From Amyelois transitella (taxonomy: Eukaryota; Arthropoda; Insecta; Lepidoptera; Pyralidae), in NCBI RefSeq assembly GCF_032362555.1, contig NC_083522.1, positions 2,582,001-2,646,000 on the forward strand: 64,000 bases of DNA, given 5' to 3'. This document shows, piece after piece, positions 32,566 to 45,200 of this stretch. Below the pieces are notes generated by a model. It was not told where the DNA came from, searched no databases, and worked only from the letters and a program-made list of their open reading frames with translations. Positions within the stretch are counted from its first letter, which is position 1; each line of letters opens with the position of its first letter. The position numbers were made by a program, and so were the translations under genes.

Positions 32566-34058
32566 TGATTGAAAGACAACGATTCTATTATAGTAGCAAT
32601 TGAAAAACTGGTCTACTACCTATGACTAATCCAGAAAGGGTTATGGATAACATATAAATAATACAGGCATTAAATGCAGATGGAACAATAGTCCGCTAGT
32701 TTCCAGTCGCTCGGTGACCAGTAACATAATTCGAACGCCCAAAATAAAATAATGGTACCTACGTTACGTACGAGTTTAATACCTGTATTTTTATAAATAC
32801 CTAGTTTAATGTTTAAAAATAATACGCGAATGTTTAAAATTAGTGCGAAAGTTTAAATTTGTGGTTAGATAAGTCAGGATGATACACAGAGTGACGACAG
32901 TGACGATGTGACAGCCAAAACAACTTAATTGATATTACGAAAGACATTTCTTCCGCGTTATTTAAAGTCAAAAATAACATCACTGACCAAAAATAAATCT
33001 CTTATCGTGATCGGTCATACCTAATTACGTAAGATTGCTTTAAAATAAGTTAATTTTCAAAGAAGAGAAAAAAAAAACTACTTGGTTAAGGATTTAGATT
33101 ACAGAGTCTATCCGGCGCAAACGCAATCAATAAATTGATAAGAGCTGTAACACACACAGCAAACTATTTTTATTAACGCACGAAAAATAAATTAAATATA
33201 CCAACTCAATCGAATGATCAGTGATTACTACGCGTTAATTATTTTTGTCTTTTGAAAAAAAGAAACTTTCCTACATTATTTCTTTCGTATTTAATTTTTT
33301 TTTTTAATTTAAGAGCTTACTCTTGTCTATGGAGTTAAGTGTAGCTACCTCCATTCATCTATTTTCTCTGTTAATTTTTATACTTATAAGTATGTTGTAA
33401 CGTTTACTTTTTACTTTATTTGATCAAACTATACCTAGAGTTTTTGTAATGTATTTTTTCTTTACTTTTTATTATACTTTTAATTACACCCTTATCATTA
33501 AAATTAGTGCTGTGATACTGTTTACTGTACTGTACATTACATTCATATATTTTCAAGCCCTTTTTTAGAAACCGCTTGTCTGTTAAAGACCTTATAATTT
33601 TTTCTCGGCGCAAACTTAAAGTCACGGCCGGTCGGATACGTTTTTGCACGGAATTTTGGCGCCAAAGTACATTATAATCAATCATTTATTGTACCCGTGT
33701 CGATATTAATAAGTAGCAATTATACTTACCTACGCAAATGAGGACTACGTGACTGGTTTTTATCGTATTTAAGAGATCGATCCATTGCGCCGTTTACTTG
33801 ATATATTTGAAATTGCTTTATTTATGAGGGGCCCGGATAGGTGGATGCAACGGAATATCGGCATAGACGTCGTCGTCTGATTCCAGAAACCAGAAATAAG
33901 ATTAAGATTTTTTTTCACTGGAAAGCACATAGGTAGTTACTTAAGAACTAAGATTTTCATAATTGTATGTCAATACTTAGCACGTCAAACGATATTTCTT
34001 TTCAAAATCCTAATTATTATAAATAAAATTAATTTAATAAATTAAATTAATAATCATC
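32566..34058. other. Intergenic AT-rich DNA, no gene seen
   Basis: I find no exon, RNA gene or well-preserved repeat here. The open frame on the minus strand near 33416-33685 has a basic, low-complexity composition without family features. Confidence 0.4.
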
Positions 34059-34100
34059 AGTCTAATCTAGACTAGCATATATGCTACTCTAGATTAGACT
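34059..34100. repeat. 42-base near-perfect palindrome
   Basis: The outer arms agtctaatctaga and tctagattagact are exact reverse complements. The inner tagcatatatgcta is itself a palindrome. Only one opposed base pair breaks symmetry across the 42 bases, and there is no loop spacer. It can form a cruciform or a long hairpin. It sits in intergenic DNA beside an A/T-only run (34021-34050). It may be a remnant of a tiny foldback element or a binding site; no evidence decides. Confidence 0.8.
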
Positions 34101-36340
34101 TTACATCTGGGTATTAAAGACATAAATAAAAGCTAAGCATACGAAATAATTCACGGTTAGCCGAATCATAGCAATCAATTGAATTAAAAAAATGTCACGC
34201 ATGTAACAATCTGTAACAAAACTAAGTTTAATTTAATTCTTTATTAGCTGACCAGGAATTATAGTTCATCGACCGTGAGCAATGAAAAATATCCGAAGGT
34301 TGTACCTGATCACACCAAGGTAACGATATCGTTGCCCCAGCATTAGAAAAAAAATTAAATAATTTTAGTGTCTTACGGAACTGCTGGAGGTCAGCGACCC
34401 GAGATCATTGAAGTACCTACTTATTTACATAAATTCGGTTTGATTTTTAACTTTAATTTTATTAAGGGTAACGCCCCATAAAAATTAATTTTATTCAAGC
34501 TTAATAGTAGTTTTCGTATGATAAAACTACTAAATGGTAAAAAAACTTCAATCAACTATTTAAAGTAGACTTTTCACGTGTTAACTCTGTCTCATCAAGG
34601 CTCTTCATTACAAACGACGAGATGATGAGAGAATCTTAATTCATCATTAATTAAAAAAAAAAATTTTGTGTTGATAAAAATCTGAAATAACGATAAAATT
34701 AGGTCATACCTATACTACCATACCATACCTATTTTATTCTACAAAAAATACTCGACCTTTCGATTTCGAGCCAAAAACGACAAATTTTTAATTTGTGCCC
34801 ACCGCTCAGAATTAAATGAAAAATGATATTATTTTCTGTACATATTTAATTTTTTTTTTAAATCAATTTTATTTAATTATAAACATAAAAACCCAATAAG
34901 TACAATTTACATTAACAATATATACTTACTTATCTAGTTTCATCAAATAAATCGAAGCTAGTTTTCCAAACATCGGAACACGCTTATTTCATAAAAGGAT
35001 TAATTGCATCACACAAGATAAGAATTCAAACTTTGAAATATCTACTTAGGTATGCAAGTATTATTAATCACATATTATTTTTATTATTACAAAATAGCTT
35101 TTTTTGTATGTTGTATGCAATCCTATACCTACCTACGCGATGTTTGAAGTCAGCTGAAATGCATTAGAATAACCATAGACTGCAAGTTATACGCAAATAG
35201 AAGGTAGATTTAGCAGTTAGTTACATAAAAATACATACAGATACCAGGAATTGCAAACATGTTGTAAACTAACTTTGGGACCACCTGCCCTGCCTGGTCA
35301 ACGGTCTTTTCATGGAGTTTTTACCCAGGGTTGACTGTAGGAAGGTTAATCCTAAAAGGCTTAGAGGATTAAGAGGGCGACAACCTCGGGCCACGAACTC
35401 CGAGGAATTCGAACAGATTTAAAATTAATCAGGTAACAAATATTTAAAACAAAATCAGTTGTTCGACAAATAGTTAGGTATTGAGTCAGAGAGGCACCCG
35501 GAGTCCGGAGTAGGTGGAACAATTTTGTATGATGGTGTAATCAGTAGTTCGCATGTTCAAAATGTAATGCCGTTTGATTGAATGTGATTTGTTGAGAGAA
35601 AAGACGTTAATCATGAATAGCACTATCCTATTCTAACACAGTAATATAGGATGGCTGCATCTACTTTTGTCGATCAATCAAAGATGTTTTTTTTTCGTAA
35701 TATATCCAATTTACTTACATTCAAAAGGCTATGTTCAGCTGTATGGCTAAAGTATGGAATTATTAAACTTTCCTTTAGTCGCTTTAACGATATCCATGGA
35801 AAATGATATGTAGTGGTCCTATCCTTAAGTTCCGGGAACCACACGGCACTTTTACCTACATGACATTGAATATAGTATGAGCAGTATGAGCATCCGGAAC
35901 GGACCTTCAGCGCTGTTCAAGGATAACCGAATTAATCATGTATGCCTTGCGCCTGAACAACAAGTTAAATATTCTTCTTTTTAAAAATTCACTGTTCTGT
36001 TGACTTATCGATTTTTCATCAATTTATCGTTACAGATTATCGGTAATCGTTAGAGACTCGACGGTGATATATACTCGGAAAACTTAATGATTATAACTTT
36101 ATAATAATGACTGTAAATAAATTATAGAAATGAATTTAATGTAAAAGACATAAACGAGCCTCGCCTTTTAATGTTTTGTTAATTTAAAAGCAAATCTTTT
36201 CAAAATTTATATCGTGCAACTTTAAATCAAATAATATTTTTCATGATATATAATTAATAACTTTAAATAATATTATCAATACTTACATAGTAATAATTAA
36301 GAAATACTTTTCGCTAATTTAAATTTACACTATCTATACT
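34101..36340. other. Intergenic DNA, no gene seen
   Basis: AT-rich, with one Family A copy (35718-35848). The stretch at 35270-35420 (ccacctgccctgcctggtc, gagggcgacaacctcgggcc) is GC-richer and might be a transposon fragment, but I could not extend an open frame through it. Confidence 0.4.
35718..35848 (+). repeat. Family A repeat, internally deleted
   Basis: It contains aaaggctatgttcagctg, then jumps to tttagtcgctttaacgatat and finishes with gttccgggaaccacacggca. The start and the gacaggttgctag segment are missing. Confidence 0.7.
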
Positions 36341-36575
36341 TACTTAGATACTAATATTATAAAAAGAAAACATTTTAATTTTGTGTTATAACGTTCATTC
36401 CTTATTAAGAAAACTTAAAAAAGGACTAAACCGATATTGATGATATTTGCCACAAAGGGGGAAGAATTTATTTTCCACATAAGCTTAAGCAAAATCATTG
36501 CCACAAAAGGAACGAAAGGAACAAAAAGTTCAATAGGTACCACGCAAAAATTTGTAAGTTATTATTTTATTAATT

Positions 36576-36775
36576 GACGGTCTCTGTGGCGCAGCTGAAG
36601 TGCGCTTGGCTGTGACACCGAAGGTCCATGTTCGTATCCCGGCCATATAATGATGAGAAACGAACTTTTTTCAAATAGCCTGGGTATTGGCTTTTCACTT
36701 TACAATTGTTATTTATTATAAAATACGGTATCTTTGAATTAGTATTTTGTAGCACAAGTTTCGAACTTACTTATG
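36576..36775 (+). mobile_element. tRNA-derived SINE
   Basis: A tRNA-like head has an A-box-like tggcgcagctgaagtgcgc and a B-box-like ggtccatgttcgtatccc. It is followed by the non-tRNA body gatgagaaacgaactttttt and agcctgggtattgg, ending in gtttcgaacttacttatg. The word order (tRNA-like head, gcctgggt body, tcgaacttactt end) is that of a SINE family common in Lepidoptera, recognised from memory. A related 3' end occurs at 57755-57830. The head is degenerate, so this is not a functional tRNA gene. Confidence 0.7.
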
Positions 36776-36794
36776 TACCTATATATAATATTAT

Positions 36795-36890
36795 TTTATT
36801 GAGATTCAAATTATGACTACCCTATCGCCTAAAAAAGCATCCCATGTTTATTAGCCTTTCCCTTGATTGCCTTTTACAATGTGCACGGTT
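36795..36890 (+). repeat. Family A fragment
   Basis: The central part only: gagattcaaattatgactac, tatcgcctaaaaaagcatcc and ccttttacaatgtgcac. It lies directly after the tRNA-derived SINE, which may have inserted into it. Confidence 0.55.
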
Positions 36891-37194
36891 GTAGAAGCAG
36901 CCGGTATACTTCCAGACCAGCATAAGGAAGCTTATATTAGATAGTTTCTAATAGGTATTGACAGGTAAGTTTCCATCGTGGAAATATAGTCGCTAAATGG
37001 GCCACTAGTTTTGTTGTGTACCTGCTTATCATTCATAGACTTGGTAATGTGCGCGACTAAGGAAACAAATAGGCAGGGAAGTGGAATTGTATGGTAGAGA
37101 CGGTAAATATTCGCAAAATTATATCGAAGTTATACTTACAGCGAACGATAACAGGATAAAGCGGTCAAATGTTACCAAACGCCCTGTAACCAAA

Positions 37195-37283
37195 AAAGTG
37201 TCGCTGTTCGCTTTTTATTATGACGTGAAACGGAACAGCGATAGCTATAAAAATGCGCGATAAAAACGGCGTCGCGCGTGCCA
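37195..37283 (-). repeat. Foldback-family core sequence
   Basis: Read on the minus strand, it gives cgcgcgacgccgtttttatc, gctatcgctgttccgtttca and taaaaagcgaacagcgac. This parallels 59651-59735 and the loop of the foldback element at 14083-14133. The surrounding 37000-37440 is otherwise unassigned. Confidence 0.55.
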
Positions 37284-38154
37284 TGCAACGAGGGCTGGAT
37301 CTAGAAATTAGAAATTTGGCATTAACTTCCCTATATGAACTAGAGGTGCATTCAAAGGGGATTTCCCGTAAATTGAAACTAACAGGATTTGTTGTTTTAT
37401 GAGGGCGAAACCGCGGACGCACATTATTCTGAATTTTCTAATTGCGACGATTCTAATGTTATAGAAAATTTGTAGAAGTATAAAAAATGCGGGCTTCCGT
37501 GATTTTATATTGTCTACCTCAGATTGTTGCTGATTGAACAGTAACAGGTTAAGACAGTTTTTGGACTATTTATTGATGGACTAGTTGAAGAAACATTACC
37601 AAAACTACAAAGATTCAACTGGTCATTTTGATTTCTCCTATATTACTTTACGCTTGTTTTATGATAAACAACAAATTAAGTAACTCTTTCTTTTTGGAAA
37701 TCGGTTAAAAATATTACTGAAGGCCAGAAATCGGGACACCTACTATAGAATTATAATTTCAAAATCTAGTGTTTTTTGTTAGCTCGCGACGGACGACGGT
37801 TAAATATGTACATACATAAAAAACGATCACTGACTGACCATGTCGAGAGTTAGAGCTAAGTATTCAGATAATTTTGGTTTTCTGTATTTCATGACTAGTC
37901 GTTGCCCGCGACTACGTCCGCCTTGAAACCTTATCAAATTTTAAATTATTATGTTATTTCAATGTCTGGGCTATTGCAGTTAGTAGGTATATAAATTTTG
38001 CTTGCTTTTGAAAAAATAAATAATTATATGTGTGACACGGTGTCCGTCCAGTGGTTGCCAGAAGCAGTAAAACAACTGCATATCACGAGCGGCAACTATG
38101 TAATTTTCAATTACCATTAAGTACTTTTCAATTTACATTTACATAGAAATATAA

Positions 38155-38375
38155 AAAAGAATAGGATCACTCCATCTCTTTGCCATAGATGTTATAAAAG
38201 GCGACTAAGGGATATGCTCCATAAACTTGGGATTCTTCTAGGCGACGGGCTAGCAACCTTTCACTATTTGAATCGCAATTCTATCATTAAGCTAAACAGC
38301 AGTACGTGGCCTTTCAGTTTTTCAAGATTGTTGGCTCTATCTACCCCGCAAGGGATAAAGGCGTGACCATATGTA
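38155..38375 (-). repeat. Family A dispersed repeat, near full length
   Basis: A reverse copy from gaataggatcactccatctc to gcaagggataaaggcgtgac. It has a deletion in cttcttctaggcgacgggct. Confidence 0.8.
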
Positions 38376-38892
38376 TGTTTATTTTACCAAATTTTCGTTT
38401 CAATTAATACCTGATTATTAAATAACGAATAGATACTTGACGCTTACGGGTACTCCTAACATCTACTTTTTTTTGAGACATTCGTAATTTGGTCCTTAAA
38501 AGTTCGACGAGGCCGGCCCTGTCTCTTATATATGTATTATCTGTATTGTATTCAGTAGCTATAGATTGTGGTATTGATGTCATATCGCTTTTAAAGCCTG
38601 CGTGATACGCACTAACATCAAGGCTTTCTATTATTGGATGTTTATATTGTTATCCGTATAAGAGTGCAGTACTGTACGTCATATTGATAAAAATTAAATT
38701 GCGCTACGAAAATATAAGCACTAACTACAGATAACTATCTGAGTACTATTCGTGGTTATAGGTAGTAACAATGAATTGCAATGTGTTAATTCGACAACCT
38801 TTACTCGTAAACACTACAAATTAAGGTTTCTATTTCTCTGCTGCGTCTGTATTTCTGTCTGCGTTGCTATAAACCTGTCTGTATTTTTGGAG

Positions 38893-38960
38893 ACTTTCAG
38901 TATTTTCAAGACTGTTGACCCAACCCTCAAGGATATAGTAGATATAGAAGTGATTATACA
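38893..38960 (-). repeat. Family A fragment
   Basis: Reverse start only (cagtattttcaagactgttg, ggatatagtagatatagaag). Confidence 0.55.
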
Positions 38961-41820
38961 CATGTTTATATTTTTGTATGTATGTTGACAAAAAAACCAC
39001 TCGTCTTCTAAAGTCGGTAGAAAAAGCTGCATTAGAAACTTTAAATTTGTTTGTAATCCATCTATCCCGTATCTATTTATCCTATCCCTTACTGGTAGGC
39101 AAAGAAAACAGTCTCTCAGTTTATTTATCCTTTCCTTGATTTCCTTTTCCTGGAAGAGAAGCCACTATGGTTTTCTTCGCTAGCTTATTTAATAAAGGAA
39201 TTAAAAATATTCTAATTTCAAATAGACACACGGATACAGGATATGGCCAAAATCTTAAAAAAGTGAAAACGCTACAGGCCGCGGACGGAATAAAGAAAAA
39301 TAAACGTCAATTATTCGACGTGTTACTTCACTGCCAAAATACTTAACCCCTGAAACTTGCACTTGACCAGATGTCTATAACAACGCGTGTCATGTCATGT
39401 GGTGACAATATGTGCAAACACCTATCCTGACCTCGACGGTGGACGACAAAGGTCACTGGCACGAATCACAAGCCCTTCGACTTGAATGCACGAATCATTT
39501 TGGATACGTCAACCAATGCGCGGCAGAAAATTAATCGCATTTGTAAATAACTTCTCGATCTTGTTAATACTATTTTTAAATTTATTAAAGTCATGAAACA
39601 ATCACGTGAAACCGCCATGAAACAAAAACAAAATGATATGATGCACTTTTTAAATTGTTTTCTCAGACGTTTAAATTTCACCGAGTACATGAATCATATA
39701 TCGTAATTTGACATTGAAACCACATCAGTGATTGAAATGATCTAGTTACACGCAGATCTTGTGTGTTTTTGTGATAAACTAGCGAGTAGGCTCGGCTTTG
39801 CAATGGGTCAATTTGAATGTTTTGTATTGGAAATCATACATTAATTATCTAAATAACTAATACCCGTGTCAAAATCTCGCATGTTTTAAAACAAGAAAAG
39901 TTTAATGTTACTCATGGAATACCTCACAGAAAGCGGGCATATTTCAAATTGCGATGTGACGTTACTGAAAATTCCGTCAGATAAGGCCTTTTTTCGAGGC
40001 CCATAAACGGTTCAGTTTCCAGATTAATTAAAAGACCGTGAAGTCCAAACATCAATATTTTATTTATTAGTAGAATTGAGTTTCTGCGACGTATGTACAT
40101 AATTAGAACATTCGTGGCGTAAACCGATCAGCAGAGCCCTTAGTGGCAGAGCGACTCAACGCAGACACACGTGAATGTGACACATTACTACGAAGCACAG
40201 AGCCCAGTCCATCGCGTCTGCGATGATCTGTGCTACAAATAATTGACCGCTTACTCACCAGACGTAACCTGTGAAATTGTTGGTCAATCTTTATTTGCGT
40301 AACTCTCGTAATTTGGATGAATGTCACAATATTGTAACACGTTTTCAAAGTTCAACTTATTTTTGTATTCCAAAAAGGTTTAGGTATTTTTCTAGTACAC
40401 GTACGTACATGTAGATGTGTCCACATAAAGAAATCGATGCCATTTGTACAGCACATCACAACCAAAAAGATTGTAAATAGGTAATTTAAATTATAAGTAT
40501 ATTGGATTTTATATAATCGATTGGGTTCGATTCATACGAGAATAAGAGCTATTCATATGTTCGATTAGTCTTGTCTAATATGCAATATTCTCTACAATTT
40601 TACATTTTCTTTTCTACATGATATGTGTAGTAATCAGGTAGCTTGATTGAATTAGCGCCTAACCTATAGGTGGGATACAATACGGACAAATCAAAAAGAT
40701 TGCTAGCAATAAGAAGAGAAAATATGGCGACTTTATGATATGAATCCAGTGATTATCCGGTGCTTAATTACGATTCAAGAGAAAGAATATGATTTAAGAA
40801 ATAAAAAAAGGAATGAATATAATCTTCCATCTATCCCATTAGGTAACCTTTATTTATTTAGCCAATGAATTTTCCTTGATATCTTCAATCAATTTCAAAC
40901 AAGTGAGAAAAATGTATTCTTAGTAGCGGTGTCATATTAAAAGTTTTAACCCTTCGTACCTAAGCTTTAAATTATATTTCAAAGTATGCGATACACCATC
41001 ATTTCATAAATCCATACCTATACGAGATTTTAGTAGGTATTGTCTCAATATAGCCATGTAGTTGACATAGATGGACCCCGGGCCTATCTACTCCAAAGAT
41101 GACCTTCGGTTAACGCCAGGAGGAAGATGACTTTAGTAGGTAAGTAGTTAAATGTGTTTACGCGACGATTACGAACTGCGACTTATTTTTTAAAGAAATT
41201 ATTTTGTTGACTTCATCGAAATGAGCGTTTTTGATTATTCATAGGAACATTCCAAAACTTTATTTTTTCTCGAATCTTCCAGAAATTTCTATAATGTTCC
41301 TGTTTTTTTATAATCTGACTGTTCTGAACAAATAATTTGGCATTATTATTCGAAATAATACTTTTTGAATTTATATTGATAGTTTAGTTTAATTATTATT
41401 TTGAAAATTTCAATATTCTGCCAGTCTCGAAAATTTAAAAGCTACATAACTTTATATCCGATTAAATTCTCGTACGACTTTTAGTGAGTTCCTTTAAATT
41501 AAGTGAAAATAATATCAACTTCATTTTAAAGCAAATTTATTTTTTTATTTATAAAGTTTCTTCTAACATTATTCCAAGTTATATGGGAAATGATGGTGCA
41601 AATCATGCAATAGTATCCCTATTTAATAGAAAAGTACCTACTCAATATGTAATTGATGCTGCTTAAATTGTCATTTCCATTTCCTATTTCTGTTAACTCT
41701 ATACTTTGTACCCAAAACTCAAAGTATTTATTTAACGTTCCATAAAATGTCTACCCCTACAACTAAACGTCTACCCCGCCAAACCCAACATTTTAAATTA
41801 TCAGTGTAGAATTGATAGAT
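38961..41820. other. Intergenic DNA, no gene seen
   Basis: No paired splice sites around open frames and no recognised family. At 41068-41130 a short reverse Family B piece is present (accccgggcctatctactcc, taacgccaggagg). A GC-richer block at 40100-40260 on the minus strand is open but has no recognisable content. Confidence 0.4.
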
Positions 41821-41924
41821 TTATTGAACTTTTCGCAAAATATATCTTAATTTTTTCGGCTTCGAATAGGGTTGCCATAGGGCTATGGCCCCTGAAGCAT
41901 AAAGCTCCGTGGAGGTTGCATGCG

Positions 41925-42202
41925 CCCCAGTCAGATAAGGAAGCGGCTGCCGCGCGCGCGGCTCTACGCAAACTTCTATACGCGCCACTGCGCCATACGC
42001 GTTTTCCAGCGCGGGAAAAACTATTCCGAATTTGAAAAACATATTTTTATACCATCGACAATATTTTTTATTCTTTTGTTCTGCTAGTTTTGCGCAAATG
42101 TTTAACATTCTTAAAAAAATATAATTAAGTGAAAATTTAACTCTGTTTTTTTTTCAAATTGGAATTATTGAAATTATGAAAATTTTTACTTAATTTACAA
42201 AA
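41925..42202 (+). promoter_or_regulatory. GC-rich block and leader upstream of torso
   Basis: A CpG-rich patch (cgcgcgcgcggctctacgc, gcgccactgcgccatacgcg) at 41945-42015 stands out from AT-rich surroundings. It ends about 190 bases before the torso ATG. It may be part of the promoter or 5' UTR. No TATA box is evident. The bases just before the ATG (ttacaaaaatgaag) give an A at -3, a good start context. Confidence 0.35.
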
Positions 42203-45200
42203 ATGAAGACTAGAACTTATATTATAATTTTAGTGAATATTTTAAGTGGAATAATAAACAAAGTGTTGGTGAAAGCTGAATTTAGGACACTTTCTGTAAC
42301 TGTAGCATCTACTGCCATGGTATCTGAAGATATGGAGTCTATAGCGGAGGATATTTGCAGTGATCTGATATCATATCTCGACAACGACGATGTAAGCTGA
42401 CTTTTTTTATTTATCTATGATCAAAGGATGAAAATTTTTCTGTTGAACATTGAATTGGACAACCGTAATTCGATTTTTTTTTTTGTTTCTCTTTAGAAAA
42501 TTTAATAGCATCTGCAAAAGACACCGTTTTTTGGTAAAACGGTCTAATACTTCTGAAAACTATACTTTTATCATTGATCGTAGTCCGCAGACCTGCAGAA
42601 GGTCTATTTTCAGTAGTTCAATGGAACGGATCCGGAAATTGTGATTAATCACAAAATAACAACGTCGTTACCAATTTATTAAATTAATCCAGGAAGGTTG
42701 AACGCCCTATGCCATGCAATGGTCAAATGTTTATTTAAATAAAAACTTATTTGGATTTTGATGACAAAAATCGAAAATGGACTTGTTTTAAGTGCGCCAG
42801 GTTTGTCTTTGGGGCAGATCTAGATGAGAAGTACCCAGCAATAGAATTTATGTTCAATATAGGTTTAGCTTTACAAAATATAATAATAATAGTTACATAA
42901 GCGTTTAAATTTTATTTCAGCAGTTTTCAAGTGGAGCTTTTTTTCTTTCTTTCGTCACACAAGGTACCGCTTTCTTCAGAATAAATTTTTAATCATCTTT
43001 TTATTTGGCTTATTTAATTTCCCGCTAAAAATGACCCGAGTACATTGAAAGAAGCGGAACGCTAGTGATTGACAGACAAATTGAAACGGTTCCTGAATAG
43101 TGCCATTTTTTCAGTCTTCAATGAAGCTTTAGGTGTACCGTTAAATACCTATCTATTAAAATTAATCGTGGATGGCATAAAATGTACCTATAGGAATGAT
43201 AAGCACTGTTATGAGAAGCAATTAAAGTTCTTGCCTGTGATTTGAAAACTTTGGTATATGAAATATAATTATAATGTTGCGTTGGGATGATATTTCTTTT
43301 CAAAACGTTTATTTATAATTTTCTTGTTTGTTCGTTTGTAAACTCTTAACTGCACATAAAAACTAAATATAACAAATTACAAAACAGTCATTGAATTTAG
43401 AAGACGATTTGCAATGGTGAACTTAGGTATCATAATTGCGATTTCTGCAATTTATTATAACCTTTCTATCCGTTTTTCCCAATAGTTACATTGAGTTCAT
43501 GGGTATATTGCTAAAATCTCAAAAATATAAGTGTTATGAAAAAAATAGTCATATAAACAATACATAAATTGTTGTACCTTGTCTGTTTACATCAAATTTT
43601 AGACCAACAACTTTATGAGTATAAGACGAGATGACAGAAACCCGCATTTCATCTCAATGTAGTATTCTTAAATACAAAAAGAAATCTTCAGACTGACAGA
43701 AAATATACGAATAATTATTTTAAAAAATTTGAAAATAAAATCCTAAAACGTTAAATAATATTTCTTCCTCAACATGGAGACCTTAAAAGGAGACCGAAAC
43801 TCAATTAGTGCCATAAAATCCTCCTGACTAACTGAAAAACTGTGCAATTTTACCGATCTATATGACTAGTGGACTAGTCGCTTTGAATTGTCCCATGGTG
43901 GGACAATAGAGATTGTAGGTACTACGCCGACTTTAAATGACAACAGCTAACAATGTAAAGTATGAACAAGAAAGAATTAATATTGGATCTCCTTCACTTT
44001 TGAACACAAGTAGGTAGCTATTTCACCTTTAACTCGTCTTCCAAGAAACATTTATGTCATAGCCCCTTAAAAACGGTAAAATAAATGGAAGCGGTACACT
44101 GGAGCAGGCAAATACTCAATATGACGTAGTTTTAAATCAAATAACAACAAACCACTGACGCATTGTTTTTATTTGATTTGGACTCCATAACTACCAATTA
44201 ATTCGTCAACAACTGTTCAAATACTACGTATTCTGGTTTCATTGACAATTTTTAAGGAATGACGTTACATATTACTTGACGTGTTAGAGATAGAGAGATA
44301 TGTATACAGTATTGTTTTAGAATATATTAAGATTATACAGGCTTATATTTTATTGGCGAAAGAAATTTTATAACATAGTAGGTATGTTTAGACTAATACA
44401 CTGCTAATTTCCACAAAAACAAATAAGGAGCACAAAGTGAAAATATAAAATGTAAAGCTTATTATAGCTGATCTCACCATAAAATTTGTAAATATAAATA
44501 TTTCATTCTTTCCATACAAAGGTGTCGTATAGGAAATAAAAATATATTTATATTTTAGCTGTTTGCTATATGTTTTTATGAAAAAGACGCATTTTCATCA
44601 TCAAATCATGCTGTGAAAATTTCCTAAACCAATAAAAATTCACCGCGTATAAAACGAGCTATTTCCACCGGATTCGTTCTTAAATTCAGAACAGAGCTTG
44701 AAACAGGTACCTACGGCTCTTTGACTTTATAACTTGTGAAGATATCTGTGTAACTATACTTAGCGGAGCCCTACCCCTACTGAAATGAAGGTACGTTTGA
44801 TGGGCCTCAATTTTTTATAGCTCAATAGTTTTTGAGTTAATTTGAAATTTCTGAAACATCAATCTAGCGGGACTCTTCATATTCTTTAGTGGAGTAGAAT
44901 AATTGTGACGGAAAAGGTATGGATACAACTTACTGGAATGTGTATAGGTATGAGAAGCAATCAACACGGTAATGAGAAGTATTTCAGTTGCGTGTTGACA
45001 AACACGCGCCCGCGGGAATGATTCAATCACGTGGAACTTCTGACTAACACATTTCTGGACAAAACGCGAGTAAGTGGTGTTTTGATAACTCATAATATCC
45101 TAGGGCGTCATAACCATATTACACATTTCTTTTTGAATATAACGGGGAGAATTTAAATTCTCACGTTACTAATGCTAGATTCAGAGGTCTCATTGCATCC

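Noticed and set aside
36576-36650. Possible tRNA gene (A-box and B-box like words)
   Set aside because: No cloverleaf with paired acceptor stem could be drawn, and a SINE body follows. Called as a tRNA-derived SINE instead.
42203-42643. Two-exon small secreted peptide formed by 42203-42391 plus 42497-42643
   Set aside because: The phases do not match (0 versus 2) with any plausible donor in the first exon. The phase-0 join to torso exon 2 is preferred.
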